Below the pieces are notes generated by a model that saw nothing but the letters and a program-made list of their open reading frames with translations, was not told where the DNA came from and searched no databases. From the NCBI GenBank assembly GCA_034096865.1, contig JAWQFJ010001157.1, forward strand, positions 32,501 through 83,659: a DNA stretch of 51,159 bases. Direction: 5' to 3'. This DNA comes from Theodoxus fluviatilis (lineage: Eukaryota > Mollusca > Gastropoda > Cycloneritida > Neritidae). Shown one piece after another: positions 33,971-46,282 of this stretch (position 1 is its first letter; every line of letters starts with the position of its first letter). A program made the translations under genes and the position numbers.

Positions 33971-33972
<2 letters not shown>

Positions 33973-34034
<62 letters not shown>
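33973..34034. repeat. (GT)31 microsatellite
   Basis: Unbroken GT dinucleotides. Confidence 0.98.
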
Positions 34035-34036
<2 letters not shown>

Positions 34037-34309
34037 GGATGTGAGTGGGAATTCTCCAAACTTGCCACAACTAAGCTGAAAATGAGGCAAAGCTAGAGTG
34101 CTTCTAGTGTCTAAGACTGTCTTCTGTGTAAGTTTAAGACAACAATGAAAATTTGTTTAATAATGATCTATCCTCTCTTATCATTCACCTAATACACCTG
34201 TTTATCAGTAATAATTCTAAACATTTCCAGTTTCTTGAATAAACTACCACAATCAAAGACACATTCTGACCAGTTTGCTACCAGCAATTGAGTTTATTAA
34301 TGTTGAACT

Positions 34310-34420
34310 TCTTGTACGTTTCTGTTTTTGTATGTATGTATTATGTTTTTGCCACCGACAAAACGAATTTCCTTGTACAATGAGGACAATAAAGTATCTT
34401 GTATCTTGTATCTTGTATCT
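34310..34420 (+). mobile_element. LINE 3'-end fragment with AATAAA and GTATCTT tail
   Basis: CAAAACGAATTTCCTTGTAC, then GACAATAAAGTATC and about four GTATCTT units. This is the usual 3' end of CR1/L2-type elements, which finish in short tandem repeats. It sits within the likely 3' UTR of the minus-strand gene, in opposite orientation. Confidence 0.6.
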
Positions 34421-34561
34421 CAAATGCATACCATCATCAAGCACAAAAGGAGAAACAGGGAAAGATACAACAACTCTTTCTTCAAAAATAAGGACCAACC
34501 CCAAAAACAAAATTCAAACAACTTGCACATTCCAACAACAAAAAAAGCACCAAACTTTGAA

Positions 34562-34711
34562 TCAGACATCTTCCTCATCATCTTCCTCTTCCTCTTCCTC
34601 ATCCTTGGATTCTGTCTCCCCAGCTTTCTGAACCTCCCATTGAGGAAGACCTGCTTCATTCTGTACATTTTCCATATCGTCGGCAACCTTGACGGAACTT
34701 TCTCCTTCACG
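34562..34711 (-). CDS. LRRC23: Terminal exon of the LRRC23-like gene (acidic tail)
   Basis: The acceptor TTTCTGTTCAG is followed in phase 0 by 49 codons and TGA. The peptide starts REGESSVKVADDMENVQNEA and ends in an acidic run, KDEEEEEEDDEEDV. Phase 0 matches the donor at 42233. No donor site is seen before the stop, so it is a last exon. A possible poly(A) signal AATAAA is at 34298-34293, about 264 bp beyond the stop. Linkage to the two upstream exons is inferred from strand, phase and shared charge pattern. Acidic ends are not specific to LRRC23. Confidence 0.6.
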   Translation of the reverse strand, partial: REGESSVKVADDMENVQNEAGLPQWEVQKAGETESKDEEEEEEDDEEDV

Positions 34712-34899
34712 CTGAACAGAAATTTCCAGTATTTAAAAAAAAGTAAAAGGTAAAAACATTAAAAACTGGTATAGGCAAAAGCTTCATCAGCGTGTATACA
34801 TCCGTAACCTATAGGTCATGACATGGTACAAATAAAACAGGCTGGTACTGCCACCTTCTATATTAATGTGACTTCCATGTGTCAGTAAGGTGCATGAGA

Positions 34900-35059
34900 G
34901 AGACAGAGACAGATGGATGGACAGACAGACACAGATGGACAGACACAGAAAGACATGCTGACAGACAGACACAGACAGGCAGACAGAAAGACAGGCTGAC
35001 AGACAGACAAACAGAAAGACAGACAGAAAGACAGGCTGACAGACAGGCAGGCAGGCAGC

Positions 35060-35090
<31 letters not shown>

Positions 35091-35245
35091 ACAGGCAGAC
35101 AGACAGGCAGGCAGGCAGGCAGACAGACAGACAGGCAGACAGAAAGACAGGCTGAGAGACAGGCAGGCAGGCAGCCAGGCAGGCAGGCAGACAGACAGGC
35201 AGGCAGGCAGGCAGGCAGGCAGACAGACAGACAGGCAGACATGGA
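34900..35245. repeat. (CAGACAGG)n-type minisatellite
   Basis: Tandem GACAGACAGG and GGCAGGCAGG words, with blocks of about 90 bp repeating (GCTGACAGACAG and GCAGCCAGGCAGG segments). Confidence 0.95.
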
Positions 35246-35384
35246 GAGATGCATGTGGCACAGTGATCATGCTGGACACTGCATCACTCATGTTTGTGTG
35301 AATGGGTCCTGAATGGAACTTGCATAGAGGAGAAATGAGAGGAGCTCTCACTGGAAGGAAAGAAGGTTTGAAAGAATGAGGGAC

Positions 35385-35465
35385 ATGAAGAGAGAGGACA
35401 GGAGGAGAGAGGACAGGAGGAGAGAGGACAGGAGGAGAGAGGACAGGAGGAGAGAGGACAGGTTG
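35385..35465. repeat. 15-bp tandem repeat, about five copies
   Basis: AGAGGACAGGAGGAG repeated without change, purine-rich. Confidence 0.95.
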
Positions 35466-35502
35466 GGAAGATAAGATCACAAATATTGAGGAAACAAACA
35501 CA

Positions 35503-35505
<3 letters not shown>

Positions 35506-35564
<59 letters not shown>
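35506..35564. repeat. (CA)29 microsatellite
   Basis: Unbroken CA dinucleotides. Confidence 0.97.
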
Positions 35565-35565
<1 letters not shown>

Positions 35566-36185
35566 GTCTATAAATACATCTATGAAAGAAATGACTTTGA
35601 CTGTTGATTATATAAATAGTAAAAAGGGGTTAAAAGAGATGGAGTGAAAAAAGGCAGGAAATGGGAGGGAACTGAAAATGCAAAGGGAATAATTTAATAT
35701 ATGAACAGACTAATTACTCCAGATCAATTTGGAGAAGAAGAACAATGTATTTTCCCATTCATTTTTCAACATCAAATGTAAAGAAAACCACACAGAATTG
35801 AAATATGCTAAACTAATGCCAATTCTATAATTAACTTTGGAAACCACCTGAATAAGTATAAATTTTAAACATGCTGTACATACCAGCTGGCCAGGTTACA
35901 AGATTTTTGTCAACAGGAATGCAAATCAACTGTTGAACATTCATGCACTGACAAGCAATGAAATATCACTCAAAGAAATGTTAATAGAATTGAATGCAAA
36001 CTGAATCTTTTAAAAACAGAGAAAATGAACTCTGCTGAAGAGTAAATTCGTTGGGACCATATCAACCATCACTTCTGCTATTGACCCCTTTGCTTTGTTT
36101 CATCTATCCCTCGATTTCACAATGGAACTAGTGAGCACTGTGAGAGTGCAAACCCCCGTGAAGAAAGCCAGCATTTCTCTTCCAT
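35565..36185. other. Intronic stretch, no recognised feature
   Basis: AT-rich, nothing recognised. Confidence 0.5.
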
Positions 36186-36985
36186 GGCCGGTATCATTGA
36201 TACAGGCAGCACGCTGTGCTAGCCAGGCCGGTATCATTGATACAGGCAGCACGCTGTGCTAGCCAGGCCGGTATCATTGATACAGGCAGCACGCTGTGCT
36301 AGCCAGGCCGGTATCATTGATACAGGCAGCACGTTGTGCTAGCCAGGCCGGTATCATTGATACAGGCAGCACGCTGTGCTAGCCAGGCAGGTATCATTGA
36401 TACAGGCAGCACGTTGTGCTAGCCAGGCCGGTATCATTGATACAGGCAGCACGTTGTGCTAGCCAGGCCAGTATCATTGATACAGGCAGCACGTTGTGCT
36501 AGCCAGGCCGGTATCATTGATACAGGCAGCATGTTGTGCTAGCCAGGCCGGTATCACTGATACAGGCAGCACATTGTGCTAGCCAGGCCGGCATCATTGA
36601 TACAGGCAGCATGTTGTGCTAGCCAGGCTGGTATCATTGATACAGGCAGCACGTTGTGCTAGCCAGGCCGGTATCATTGATACAGGCAGCACTGTGTGCT
36701 AGCCAGGCCAGTATCACTGATACAGGCAGCACGTTGTGCTAGCCAGGCCTGTATCATTGATACAGGCAGCACGTTGTGCTAGCCAGGCCGGTATCATTGA
36801 TACAGGCAGCACGTTGTGCTAGCCAGGCCGGTATCACTGATACAGGCAGCACGTTGTGCTAGCCAGGCCTGTATCACTGATACAGGCAGCACGTTGTGCT
36901 AGCCAGGCCTGTATCATTGATACAGACAGCACGTTGTGCTAGCCAGGCCGGTATCATTGATACAGGCAGCACGTTGTGCTAGCCA
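36186..36985. repeat. 40-bp double-palindrome minisatellite, 20 copies
   Basis: Twenty units of exactly 40 bp, with no indel. Each holds GTATCATTGATAC (a perfect palindrome around one central base) and AGCACGYTGTGCT (a 5-bp stem with a 3-base loop), plus GCTAGC. Changes between units fall mostly in the palindrome centre (T or C) and the loop. It lies in an intron of the LRRC23-like gene. Confidence 0.98.
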
Positions 36986-37689
36986 GGCCTAACTCTAATA
37001 AGTTTAGTTCATTTCATTAATTGGCTGAAAGCAGTATCTAAGTGCTGAACACACAAGCCCATGTCATCTATAGATTGATGTCATCAACTTCATGATGTAC
37101 AATAAAATATCTATTTATGCTCCAATTCCCAAACTACAATAGATATAATTATCTTTATGGTTGTAATTACACACCAAAATATTCTGTGACCGAGATGTTC
37201 AGGATGTTATCTCCCCTTGATGTCATATAATTGCACCTGTTTTGAAGGACAGTAATATATAAGACAGGCAATCTTTATAACTTTACATGACATTTGACCA
37301 TTAGATACTTTCCTGAAGATGTACACTGTCTAACAAGTCCCTGTCTATTACAACAACCCTGATATCTATATGAATGACACAAAAGATGTTATGTTCTCAA
37401 GCTTTCAAGAGTTGCCTCCCCTATTTCAAAAAGGTTCTGGAAATCTAACAGCACTACTACTTTCCAAAATATCATAATCTGAAATTCTATCTGACAGCCT
37501 GAGAATAAGAGGGGTTGACCAGGCATGATGATATCCTAATGCTGTACACCATTTCACTGCCTTCTCTGCCCTTTTTGCAACATTGTTTGGAGGATACTTC
37601 TCACCACCAGACAGGAGAGAAATGCCAGTGCATATGGCTAGGAAGTCAGCACAGAGAAAGGAAATTTCTTAGTGAACAGCAACTCACCC
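36986..37689. other. Intronic stretch, no recognised feature
   Basis: AT-rich, no gene or repeat recognised. Confidence 0.5.
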
Positions 37690-38345
37690 ACAACCCCCAC
37701 CAGTATTACAATGAGTAGCAAAACACTGGAAGAATTAGTGACATATAAATAACTTGGTGCCATCATCAACAAAGAGGGCAAACAAGAAACCAAAGACCCG
37801 GCTTGCCACTGCACTTAATTTCCTCTATGTCAAAGTTGGCGAGAGTGTGAAGAAGCCACACCAGAATTCACATGATTTTCAAGATCCATAAGGCCCTTGT
37901 AACATCTGTTGCCTCGCATGGATGCGACGTGGACTCTGACAGCAGAGACAAAGCATTCAGGCTTCTGAGATGGAGTGCCTCGATCAGCAGGATCTTGAGC
38001 ATCTCCAACAGAGACTGCAAAACCAATTATTTTGTCTGGCAGCAGATCACATCAGTGGCTGGCAAACAAGAACCTCTGCTAACAGCTGTCAGGCAGAGGA
38101 AGCTGAGATGGTGTGGCCACACCACATGACAGCCTTGCAAAAACAGTGCTCCAGGGCCATATAGAGGGAGGAGGAAGCTCGATCAGATCCACAGCAAAGG
38201 AAATCCTGGATGGACATCAAACAACGGACCAACATGGACATCCCCACCCTTCTCCATGCAACGCAAGACCAAAACAAACGGTGGATCATCTGCAGCATCC
38301 AGCCTGGCACCCCAACAGTGGTTCCAACCAGGGGTTGACATAACA
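37690..38345 (+). pseudogene. Decayed LINE reverse transcriptase C-terminus
   Basis: Pieces in different frames follow the order of an endonuclease/RT LINE: KTLEELVTYK then stop then LGAIINKEGK; ATWTLTAETKH; ITSVAGKQEPLLTAVRQRKL then RWCGHTT; DSLAKTVLQGHIEGG. Several stops and frame changes are present. The family is like the element at 30745-31290. Confidence 0.8.
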
Positions 38346-38667
38346 TCGTCGTCAGTGGATATGACCAGATCAGACTTGTCATGATAATAATGATTCACTT
38401 AAAACTTCCAAGTGCAACTGAAGACAACAAACTCCCCAAACCAACAAAATCCTGGGTGACCACAGCTTATGTGGGTTGTGAATCTAAGCCAACGTGTAAG
38501 TAAGCCCCACACATTGACTCTTGCTTCATGGAGGAGTTTTGCTCTAATAGCTGGCGGAGAAAACAATAAATGTCATTAAACACAGTGTTCCCTTTGTTTT
38601 TCTAGTCTTGTTCTTAGACCCACTCTGGCCCACCTCAAGATTCCAATGTACGGCAGACGACAAATTT
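38346..38667. other. Intronic stretch next to the 58-bp array
   Basis: Contains the left copy (38619-38641) of a 23-bp near-repeat that recurs at 41962-41984 just past the array. Nothing else recognised. Confidence 0.5.
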
Positions 38668-41600
38668 TCCACTCACTGTGTAGAGACTGGCAAAGTAGAC
38701 TGCCCACATCCTCTCAGATCTATGCTTCACTCACTGAGTAGAGACAGACAAAGTAGACTGCCCACATACTCTCAGATCTATACTTCACTCACTGAGTAGA
38801 GACTGGCAAAGTAGACTGCCCACATCCTCTCAGATCTATGCTTCACTCACTGAGTGGAGACTGGCAAAGTAGACTGCCCACATCCTCTCAGATCTATACT
38901 TCACTCACTGAGTGGAGACTGGCAAAGTAGACTGCCCACATCCTCTCAGATCTATACTTCACTCACTGAGTGGAGACTGGCAAAGTAGACTGCCCACATC
39001 CTCTCAGATCTATACTTCACTCACTGAGTAGAGACAGGCAAAGTAGACTGCCCACATCCTCTCAGATCTATACTTCACTCACTGAGTGGAGACTGGCAAA
39101 GTAGACTGCCCACATCCTCTCAGATCTATACTTCACTCATCATGTAGAGACAGGCAAAGTAGACTGCCCACATCCTCTCAGATCTATGCTTCACTCACTG
39201 AGTGGAGACAGACAAAGTAGACTGCCCACACCCTCTCAGATCTATACTTCACTCACTGAGTAGAGACTGGCAAAGTAGACTGCCCACACCCTCTCAGATC
39301 TATACTTCACTCATCATGTAGAGACAGGCAAAGTAGACTGCCCACACCCTCTCAGATCTATACTTCACTCACTGAGTGGAGACAGACAAAGTAGACTGCC
39401 CACATCCTCTCAGATCTATACTTCACTCACTGAGTGGAGACAGGCAAAGTAGACTGCCCACATCCTCTCAGATCTATACTTCACTCACTGAGTGGAGACT
39501 GGCAAAGTAGACTGCCCACACCCTCTCAGATCTATGCTTCACTCATCATGTAGAGACAGGCAAAGTAGACTGCCCACATCCTCTCAGATCTATACTTCAC
39601 TCACTGAGTAGAGACAGGCAAAGTAGACTGCCCACATCCTCTCAGATCTATACTTCACTCACTGAGTAGAGACTGGCAAAGTAGACTGCCCACACCCTCT
39701 CAGATCTATGCTTCACTCACTGAGTGGAGACAGACAAAGTAGACTGCCCACATCCTCTCAGATCTATACTTCACTCACTGAGTAGAGACTGGCAAAGTAG
39801 ACTGCCCACATCCTCTCAGATCTATACTTCACTCACTGAGTAGAGACTGGCAAAGTAGACTGCCCACACCCTCTCAGATCTATGCTTCACTCACTGAGTG
39901 GAGACAGACAAAGTAGACTGCCCACACCCTCTCAGATCTATACTTCACTCACTGAGTAGAGACTGGCAAAGTAGACTGCCCACACCCTCTCAGATCTATA
40001 CTTCACTCACTGAGTAGAGACTGGCAAAGTAGACTGCCCACATCCTCTCAGATCTATACTTCACTCACTGAGTGGAGACAGGCAAAGTAGACTGCCCACA
40101 TCCTCTCAGATCTATACTTCACTCACTGAGTAGAGACTGGCAAAGTAGACTGCCCACATCCTCAGATCTATACTTCACTCACTGAGTAGAGACTGGCAAA
40201 GTAGACTGCCCACACCCTCTCAGATCTCTGCTTCACTCACTGAGTGGAGACAGACAAAGTATACTGCCCACATCCTCTCAGATCTATACTTCACTCACTG
40301 AGTAGAGACTGGCAAAGTAGACTGCCCACACCCTCTCAGATCTATGCTTCACTCACTGAGTGGAGACAGACAAAGTAGACTGCCCACATCCTCTCAGATC
40401 TATACTTCACTCACTGAGTAGAGACAGGCAAAGTAGACTGCCCACATCCTCTCAGATCTATGCTTCACTCACTGAGTGGAGACAGGCAAAGTAGACTGCC
40501 CACATCCTCTCAGATCTATACTTCACTCACTGAGTAGAGACTGGCAAAGTAGACTGCCCACACCCTCTCAGATCTATACTTCACTCACTGAGTGGAGACT
40601 GGCAAAGTAGACTGCCCACATCCTCTCAGATCTATACTTCACTCACTGAGTAGAGACTGGCAAAGTAGACTGCCCACACCCTCTCTGATCTATACTTCAC
40701 TCACTGAGTGGAGACAGACAAAGTAGACTGCCCACACCCTCTTAGATCTATACTTCACTCACTGTGTAGAGACTGGCAAAGTAGACTGCCCACATCCTCT
40801 CAGATCTATACTTCACTCACTGAGTGGAGACAGACAAAGTAGACTGCCCACACCCTCTCAGATCTATACTTCACTCACTGAGTAGAGACTGGCAAAGTAG
40901 ACTGCCCACACCCTCTCAGATCTATACTTCACTCATCATGTAGAGACAGGCAAAGTAGACTGCCCACACCCTCTCAGATCTATACTTCACTCATCATGTA
41001 GAGACAGGCAAAGTAGACTGCCCACACCCTCTCAGATCTATACTTCATTCACTGAGTAGAGACAGGCAAAGTATACTGCCCACATCCTCTCAGATCTATA
41101 CTTCACTCACTGAGTAGAGACTGGCAAAGTAGACTGCCCACATCCTCTCAGATCTATACTTCACTCATCATGTAGAGACAGGCAAAGTAGACTGCCCACA
41201 TCCTCTCAGATCTATACTTCACTCACTGAGTGGAGACTGGCAAAGTAGACTGCCCACACCCTCTCAGATCTATACTTCACTCACTGAGTAGAGACTGGCA
41301 AAGTAGACTGCCCACATCCTCTCTGATCTATACTTCACTCACTGAGTGGAGACTGGCAAAGTAGACTGCCCACATCCTCTCAGATCTATACTTCACTCAC
41401 TGAGTGGAGACTGGCAAAGTAGACTGCCCACATCCTCTCAGATCTATACTTCACTCACTGAGTAGAGACAGGCAAAGTAGACTGCCCACATCCTCTCAGA
41501 TCTATACTTCACTCACTGAGTAGAGACAGGCAAAGTAGACTGCCCACATCCTCTCAGATCTATACTTCACTCACTGAGTGGAGACAGACAAAGTAGACTG

Positions 41601-41804
41601 CCCACATCCTCTCAGATCTATACTTCACTCACTGAGTGGAGACAGACAAAGTAGACTGCCCACATCCTCTCAGATTTATACTTCACTCACTGAGTGGAGA
41701 CAGGCAAAGTAGACTGCCCACACCCTCTCAGATCTATACTTCACTCATCATGTAGAGACAGGCAAAGTAGACTGCCCACATCCTCTCAGATCTATACTTC
41801 TTGC
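38668..41804. repeat. 58-bp minisatellite, about 54 copies
   Basis: Unit CTTCACTCACTGAGTAGAGA / CTGGCAAAGTAGACTGCCCA / CATCCTCTCAGATCTATA. Variable sites recur in many combinations (GAGTAG or GAGTGG, CTGG or CAGG or CAGA, ACATCC or ACACCC), and some units have a CATCATGTAG block. ACTCACTGAGT is a palindrome around one base and AGATCT is also palindromic. Length varies in one unit only (near 40160, lacking TCTC-type bases). It is intronic in the LRRC23-like gene. Confidence 0.98.
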
Positions 41805-42232
41805 CACTTTAAAGAAAGTTGGGAGGGTTCCCAGAGGCCTCTCTATCAAGATACCCCTCCAGAACAGTAGCTCTCAGCCAACGATGGAGTTTGACTCCAG
41901 TGGCTATTGGAGATCAAAATCATTGGATACAGCATCCCCTTTGAATGGCTTGGTAATTAGCCCCACTCTGGCCTACCTCAAGATACCGTTGGCACAAGGG
42001 GCACTGAAGTTTCAGCTAAAATAGTTCTCACCATCCACCTCTGTGGTTAACATCTTCAACAGGCATGATCAAGCCAGTGAGTCTGACTACCCCACTCAAG
42101 AACAAGGCAACAGGTCAACAACACCAGTCAGGACACATGCGTGAAATTGCAACATTGAAACAACAAAGTCTGTCCAGTTGTGACAGGAAAATGGCTTTTG
42201 TGACTCGGGGTCTGCTCAGATTCAGTTTCCAC
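41805..42232. other. Intronic stretch
   Basis: Holds the right copy (41962-41984) of the 23-bp flank repeat. No gene recognised. Confidence 0.5.
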
Positions 42233-42379
42233 CTTGTCTGACTCTTCCTCTATCCTTCGCTGTCGCTCCTCCTCCTCGCCCTTCTGGATGAGTTCCATCT
42301 CTGCTGCCTCCTTTTCACGTTGAAGTCTCTCCTCTTCCTCTAGGCGCTTCTGCTCTTCCTCCTGTGCCTTCCGCTCTGC
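42233..42379 (-). CDS. LRRC23: Internal exon of the LRRC23-like gene (Glu/Lys/Arg coiled coil)
   Basis: The acceptor CCCCTGTACAG is followed by 49 codons in phase 0, from AERKAQEEEQKRLEEEERLQ to RRIEEESDK. The proposed donor is AAG|GTGGAA, which is weak; without it the frame runs 35 codons further to a stop at 42128. The peptide is a highly charged single helix or coiled coil. It continues directly from the phase-0 donor of the exon at 46283. Charged helices occur in many proteins, so identity rests on the upstream exon. Confidence 0.65.
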
Positions 42380-42451
42380 CTGTACAGGGGTGGGCAGCAT
42401 GGAGGAGGTAGGGTGGAGATGCACAGAAATATTCACCAGTGATCCTCCATC

Positions 42452-42510
<59 letters not shown>

Positions 42511-42661
42511 GATGATGATGGTGATGATGATGATGGTGATGATGATGGTGATGATGATGATGGTGATGATGATGGTGATGATGATGACGATGATGATGAT
42601 GGTGATGATGATGGTGATGATGATGATGATGATGATGATGGTGACGATGATGATGATGATT

Positions 42662-42741
<80 letters not shown>

Positions 42742-42810
42742 GGTGGTGGTGATGATGAAGATGATGATGATTGTGATGATGATGATGACGACGATGACGA
42801 TGGCAACAAT
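42452..42810. repeat. (ATG)n microsatellite
   Basis: About 360 bp of GAT/ATG with GGT block at 42726-42750. It lies about 70 bp upstream (on the gene strand) of the 42379 exon acceptor. Poly-Asp and poly-Met frames are repeat translations. Confidence 0.97.
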
Positions 42811-43200
42811 TAATGATTATGACAACAATGATGACGATAAATGGTCATTTCTCCAATGCACGAAAGCCAACAAATCTAAATTTACCCCCACCGCCACCCC
42901 CACCCCTACCCCTCGCTTCTTATTTTTCAGTGTCATACATTTGTTAGGCAGGTGAAACATTGGATGGAGAGGTGGTGGAAGAGACAGAGGGACTGACTGT
43001 GAAACGGCATCGGACAGTAGTGACAGAGTCCAACAGGAAAGGACAGTGAATGACAAAAGACCAGAGAAAGATAAATGGCTATTTAAACTGAGAAAACAAA
43101 GACCCCATTAGACCAAATGAAAGCCTGGTAGACAGGTCACACTAGCAGCCTTGCACTGTCAGTAGTTCTGGACATGTGAGGCAAATTTCAAACTGGCAAT

Positions 43201-43211
43201 TCACACACACA

Positions 43212-43285
<74 letters not shown>

Positions 43286-43356
43286 TGTACATGCAAGCAT
43301 ACACACATGCATGCACACACAAACACACACACACACATGCACATGCACATATACAT

Positions 43357-43391
<35 letters not shown>

Positions 43392-43560
43392 CACACACGC
43401 ACACAAGCACATGCACACACGCACACACACAGGTGTGAACACTCACATGCACACACACAAGCACATGTGCACGCACACTCACACACACACATACACACAC
43501 ACACATGCATGCATGCATGCACATACACACATATGCACACAAATGCACATACATACACAA
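43201..43560. repeat. (CA)n with degenerate CACATGCA
   Basis: Pure CA to about 43280, then CACATGCACA mixtures. No gene. Confidence 0.95.
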
Positions 43561-45059
43561 AGATGGACTACCAGTCCTTCACACATCTTGATGTTCAAGC
43601 GATGAGCATTCATGGTCCTGAATCATTTCTGTCTTTACTTTTCAAACACCATAAGCCAAAGCAAAACTGGTCTTCTACACAAAGCTATAAGCATTCCACA
43701 GTAAGTCTACACCACTCTCAAGCAAGACTGAGCAGTCCCAGTCATGGACTCCTGCTGTCCACTACCAAACTTTACTCAACTGGCACTGAAAAACAGCAGG
43801 TGCAAGCACTTGTCTAATTACTATGCAAAGGTTCTTACTGCCAAGCAGGGTTCAGAATGGATTTAGGCCAATATGAAAAAAAATAGTTGTGGTAATGGTA
43901 ACATGACCCCCTAAAATAAGATCAGTAGGTCAGCCAGATTTTTCTTTAAAATATTTTTTAATGTCAATGGAAGAGACCATATTGAACATAGATCACAATT
44001 TCTCTTTTGCTGAAAAAAACAGATTTTAAAAAACTTAAATAAACTTAAATAGTGGATTCACTGAGTGCTCATGGGGCAGGGAAGATGGAACAACACACAC
44101 ATTTGTTGAATACCATTAATTTATACCATCCCCCCCCCAAAAAAAAAAAAAAAAAAAAAAAAAAACAACAACAAAGGTTGAGGGTCAGCAGAATAAAATA
44201 GGGTTGGTCAGGTTACCATAACCACAACTTTTTTTTTTCTTTTTTCTTTTTTGCTAATGAGATAAGAGTCGACCTTAATATCACAATAGAAGGTTGGTAA
44301 ACTTAAAACTGCACATGCCACTAATGCACAAAACTAATCTGAATCAGAAATATCATCAACATTTATACAAATGTAAACTTCACAAATTAAATTTGATGAG
44401 AAAGTATCATCTACTCGGAGATAAGCACATTTTGGTGTAGACTAAAAATATGCACATGATGGAATGCTTCTGTTCAAAGTGTAGCTATCATCTCCGTTGC
44501 CAATTATCATCCAGCTCACTTATTTCTTATAAATTCAATAAGTCATTTTTATGAGAGGAAAATGTGCTTTTCTGCTAAACACGTAAATATGTTAGTCTTT
44601 TGATGCTTCCAATTAATTCAATCAGCACCTTCACATACACAATTATTAATGATTTATCCATTAGAACAATAACGTTCCCTTAAATGTAAATAAGTACTGC
44701 ACTTATGAAGAAGTATGTAAATAACATAGCAAATGATTCCTTGCAGTCAAAAATTAGTTTGATTGTAAGTCAGCAAGAAGAGCTTAAATACAACTGCTTT
44801 CTTGTGAAGTTACAAGCTGCTATGAGTACAAGTATTAGTTGAGCATTAGAAGAATTTAATATAAAAAAAGTATTAGATGACCCTGAAACCTATGGTGCTG
44901 CAGTAATAACAGGTGTGTGTTTCAGTGGGGAAAAGTGCTGCCTCATACAAAAATCATGCGAAGGGAAAGAAAGTGAAGTTTACGCTGTTCTGGCTCTGCA
45001 TCATCCTGGAGGCAGCAGGAAGAGTACATCAAGTCACATCCAAAACAACACAGACAAAG
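43561..45059. other. Intronic stretch, no recognised feature
   Basis: AT-rich, with a C9A2x homopolymer junction at about 44131-44165 and a T/C stutter near 44229-44253. No gene. Confidence 0.5.
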
Positions 45060-45160
45060 ATGGAGTTTTATGTAGCAACCTTTCACCCATATCTGGGTCT
45101 CAAACCACTTCACCTTTGACTCCCTAATCAATGGGCTGCTTGATCAATCTTTTCTTTGGA
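45060..45160 (+). repeat. Dispersed repeat copy 2
   Basis: GGAGTTTTATGTAGCAACCT...CTGGGTCTCAAACCACTTCA...CTCCCTAATCAATGGGCTGC...GATCAATC. Same order and strand as 15905-16019. Confidence 0.65.
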
Positions 45161-45812
45161 GGGTAGAGGAGGGTGGCAGGAAGTGGAGGAGAGGATGAAG
45201 TGTGAGCGATGATAGGCATGGCCGTTGAGGTGAGAGGACCCAAGCGTGCATAGATTCGTGTGCAAGCTTAGGACGGTAGATGTGATGGCGAACTCGCGTG
45301 GATGGGCACGGCAGCGAATGGCTGAAGAGGTAGGAGTTGCAGCGGATTGACCGAGCACTCGAGTACATGCGGGGAGGGAGTGCGACGGGAGTGCAGGTGT
45401 GAGCGTTCACGTGCCAGCGAGAAAGTGATGAGATGACTAGGAGGCGCGCAGGAGCATAGGTCAATTGAAGTCGGGCTGGCAAGGACCGTAGGGAGGACGG
45501 CAGGGAGTCCACCGGAGGAGAGGACGAAGAGGGGGTCCATAAGTGAATTGGATAAGTCGTGAGGAGGAGGAGGCAGAGCCGCATGTATGCGACCAAATGT
45601 TGGCCACTGTTTTCATGGAGAAGAGTGTTCGATAGGAGGTACGGTTTGTCCAGTAGTTGAGTGAGGATGGAAGATGAGGAGTAGTAGTTTGATACAGTAC
45701 TCTCAGAGAAAGCTAGACTGCATAGCAGGCAGGACGAGAAGGATGCACGAGCGATATACGACCGTAGACAACGCAAGTCAGCATGACGCACATCCACAAG
45801 GTTAGGCATATT
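45161..45812. other. GC-richer block of unknown nature
   Basis: About 650 bp, more GC- and CpG-rich than its AT-rich neighbours. A minus-strand frame of 221 codons is open across it but is Ser/Leu/His-rich without family signature. On the minus strand CCAACA followed by TTTGGTCGCATAC (near 45605-45590) resembles an LTR end plus primer site, but no paired LTR is present. An inserted element fragment is possible. Confidence 0.3.
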
Positions 45813-46282
45813 AATACATAAATTATTTGAGATGATGCCAGATTTTTTGCCTCATACTTCTGTCATTTCTCATTTTCATGTGATAGATAGATTTTTTTAC
45901 TTATGAATCTGATGGTATGGAAGAAACAAAGATTTATAATGAGAAACATCAACTCTGTAAATGTTGTACCAAAAGTACAGATTCTGCATAACACAAATAC
46001 TGCATCAAAATCTGCATCAAAATCTGCATCTTCCATAAAAAAATAAAAGCAGATGATTTTGCTGAAAACTTCCACAGTTCAACAGATACAAGGCTGCTTG
46101 AGAGGAAAGATCGATGTACCAAAACTTCAAATTCTATTTTAGTGACATGTTTGCCACTCTACACTACAAATAAACCACACCATATGGACATACAGATGTG
46201 CACTTTCACAGTAAATTGCCAACATGTGTACTTAGATGATATATGGCCTTTGCAGTTGTACAAAATTTCCTTCCAAACTTAC

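Noticed and set aside
36186..41804. CRISPR-like arrays (40-bp and 58-bp units)
   Set aside because: The units abut with no unique spacers and no cas genes, in a eukaryotic intron. They are ordinary tandem repeats.
42439..42813. Poly-Asp frame as an acidic protein next to the gene exon
   Set aside because: It is on the opposite strand to the gene and is a plain (ATG)n repeat.
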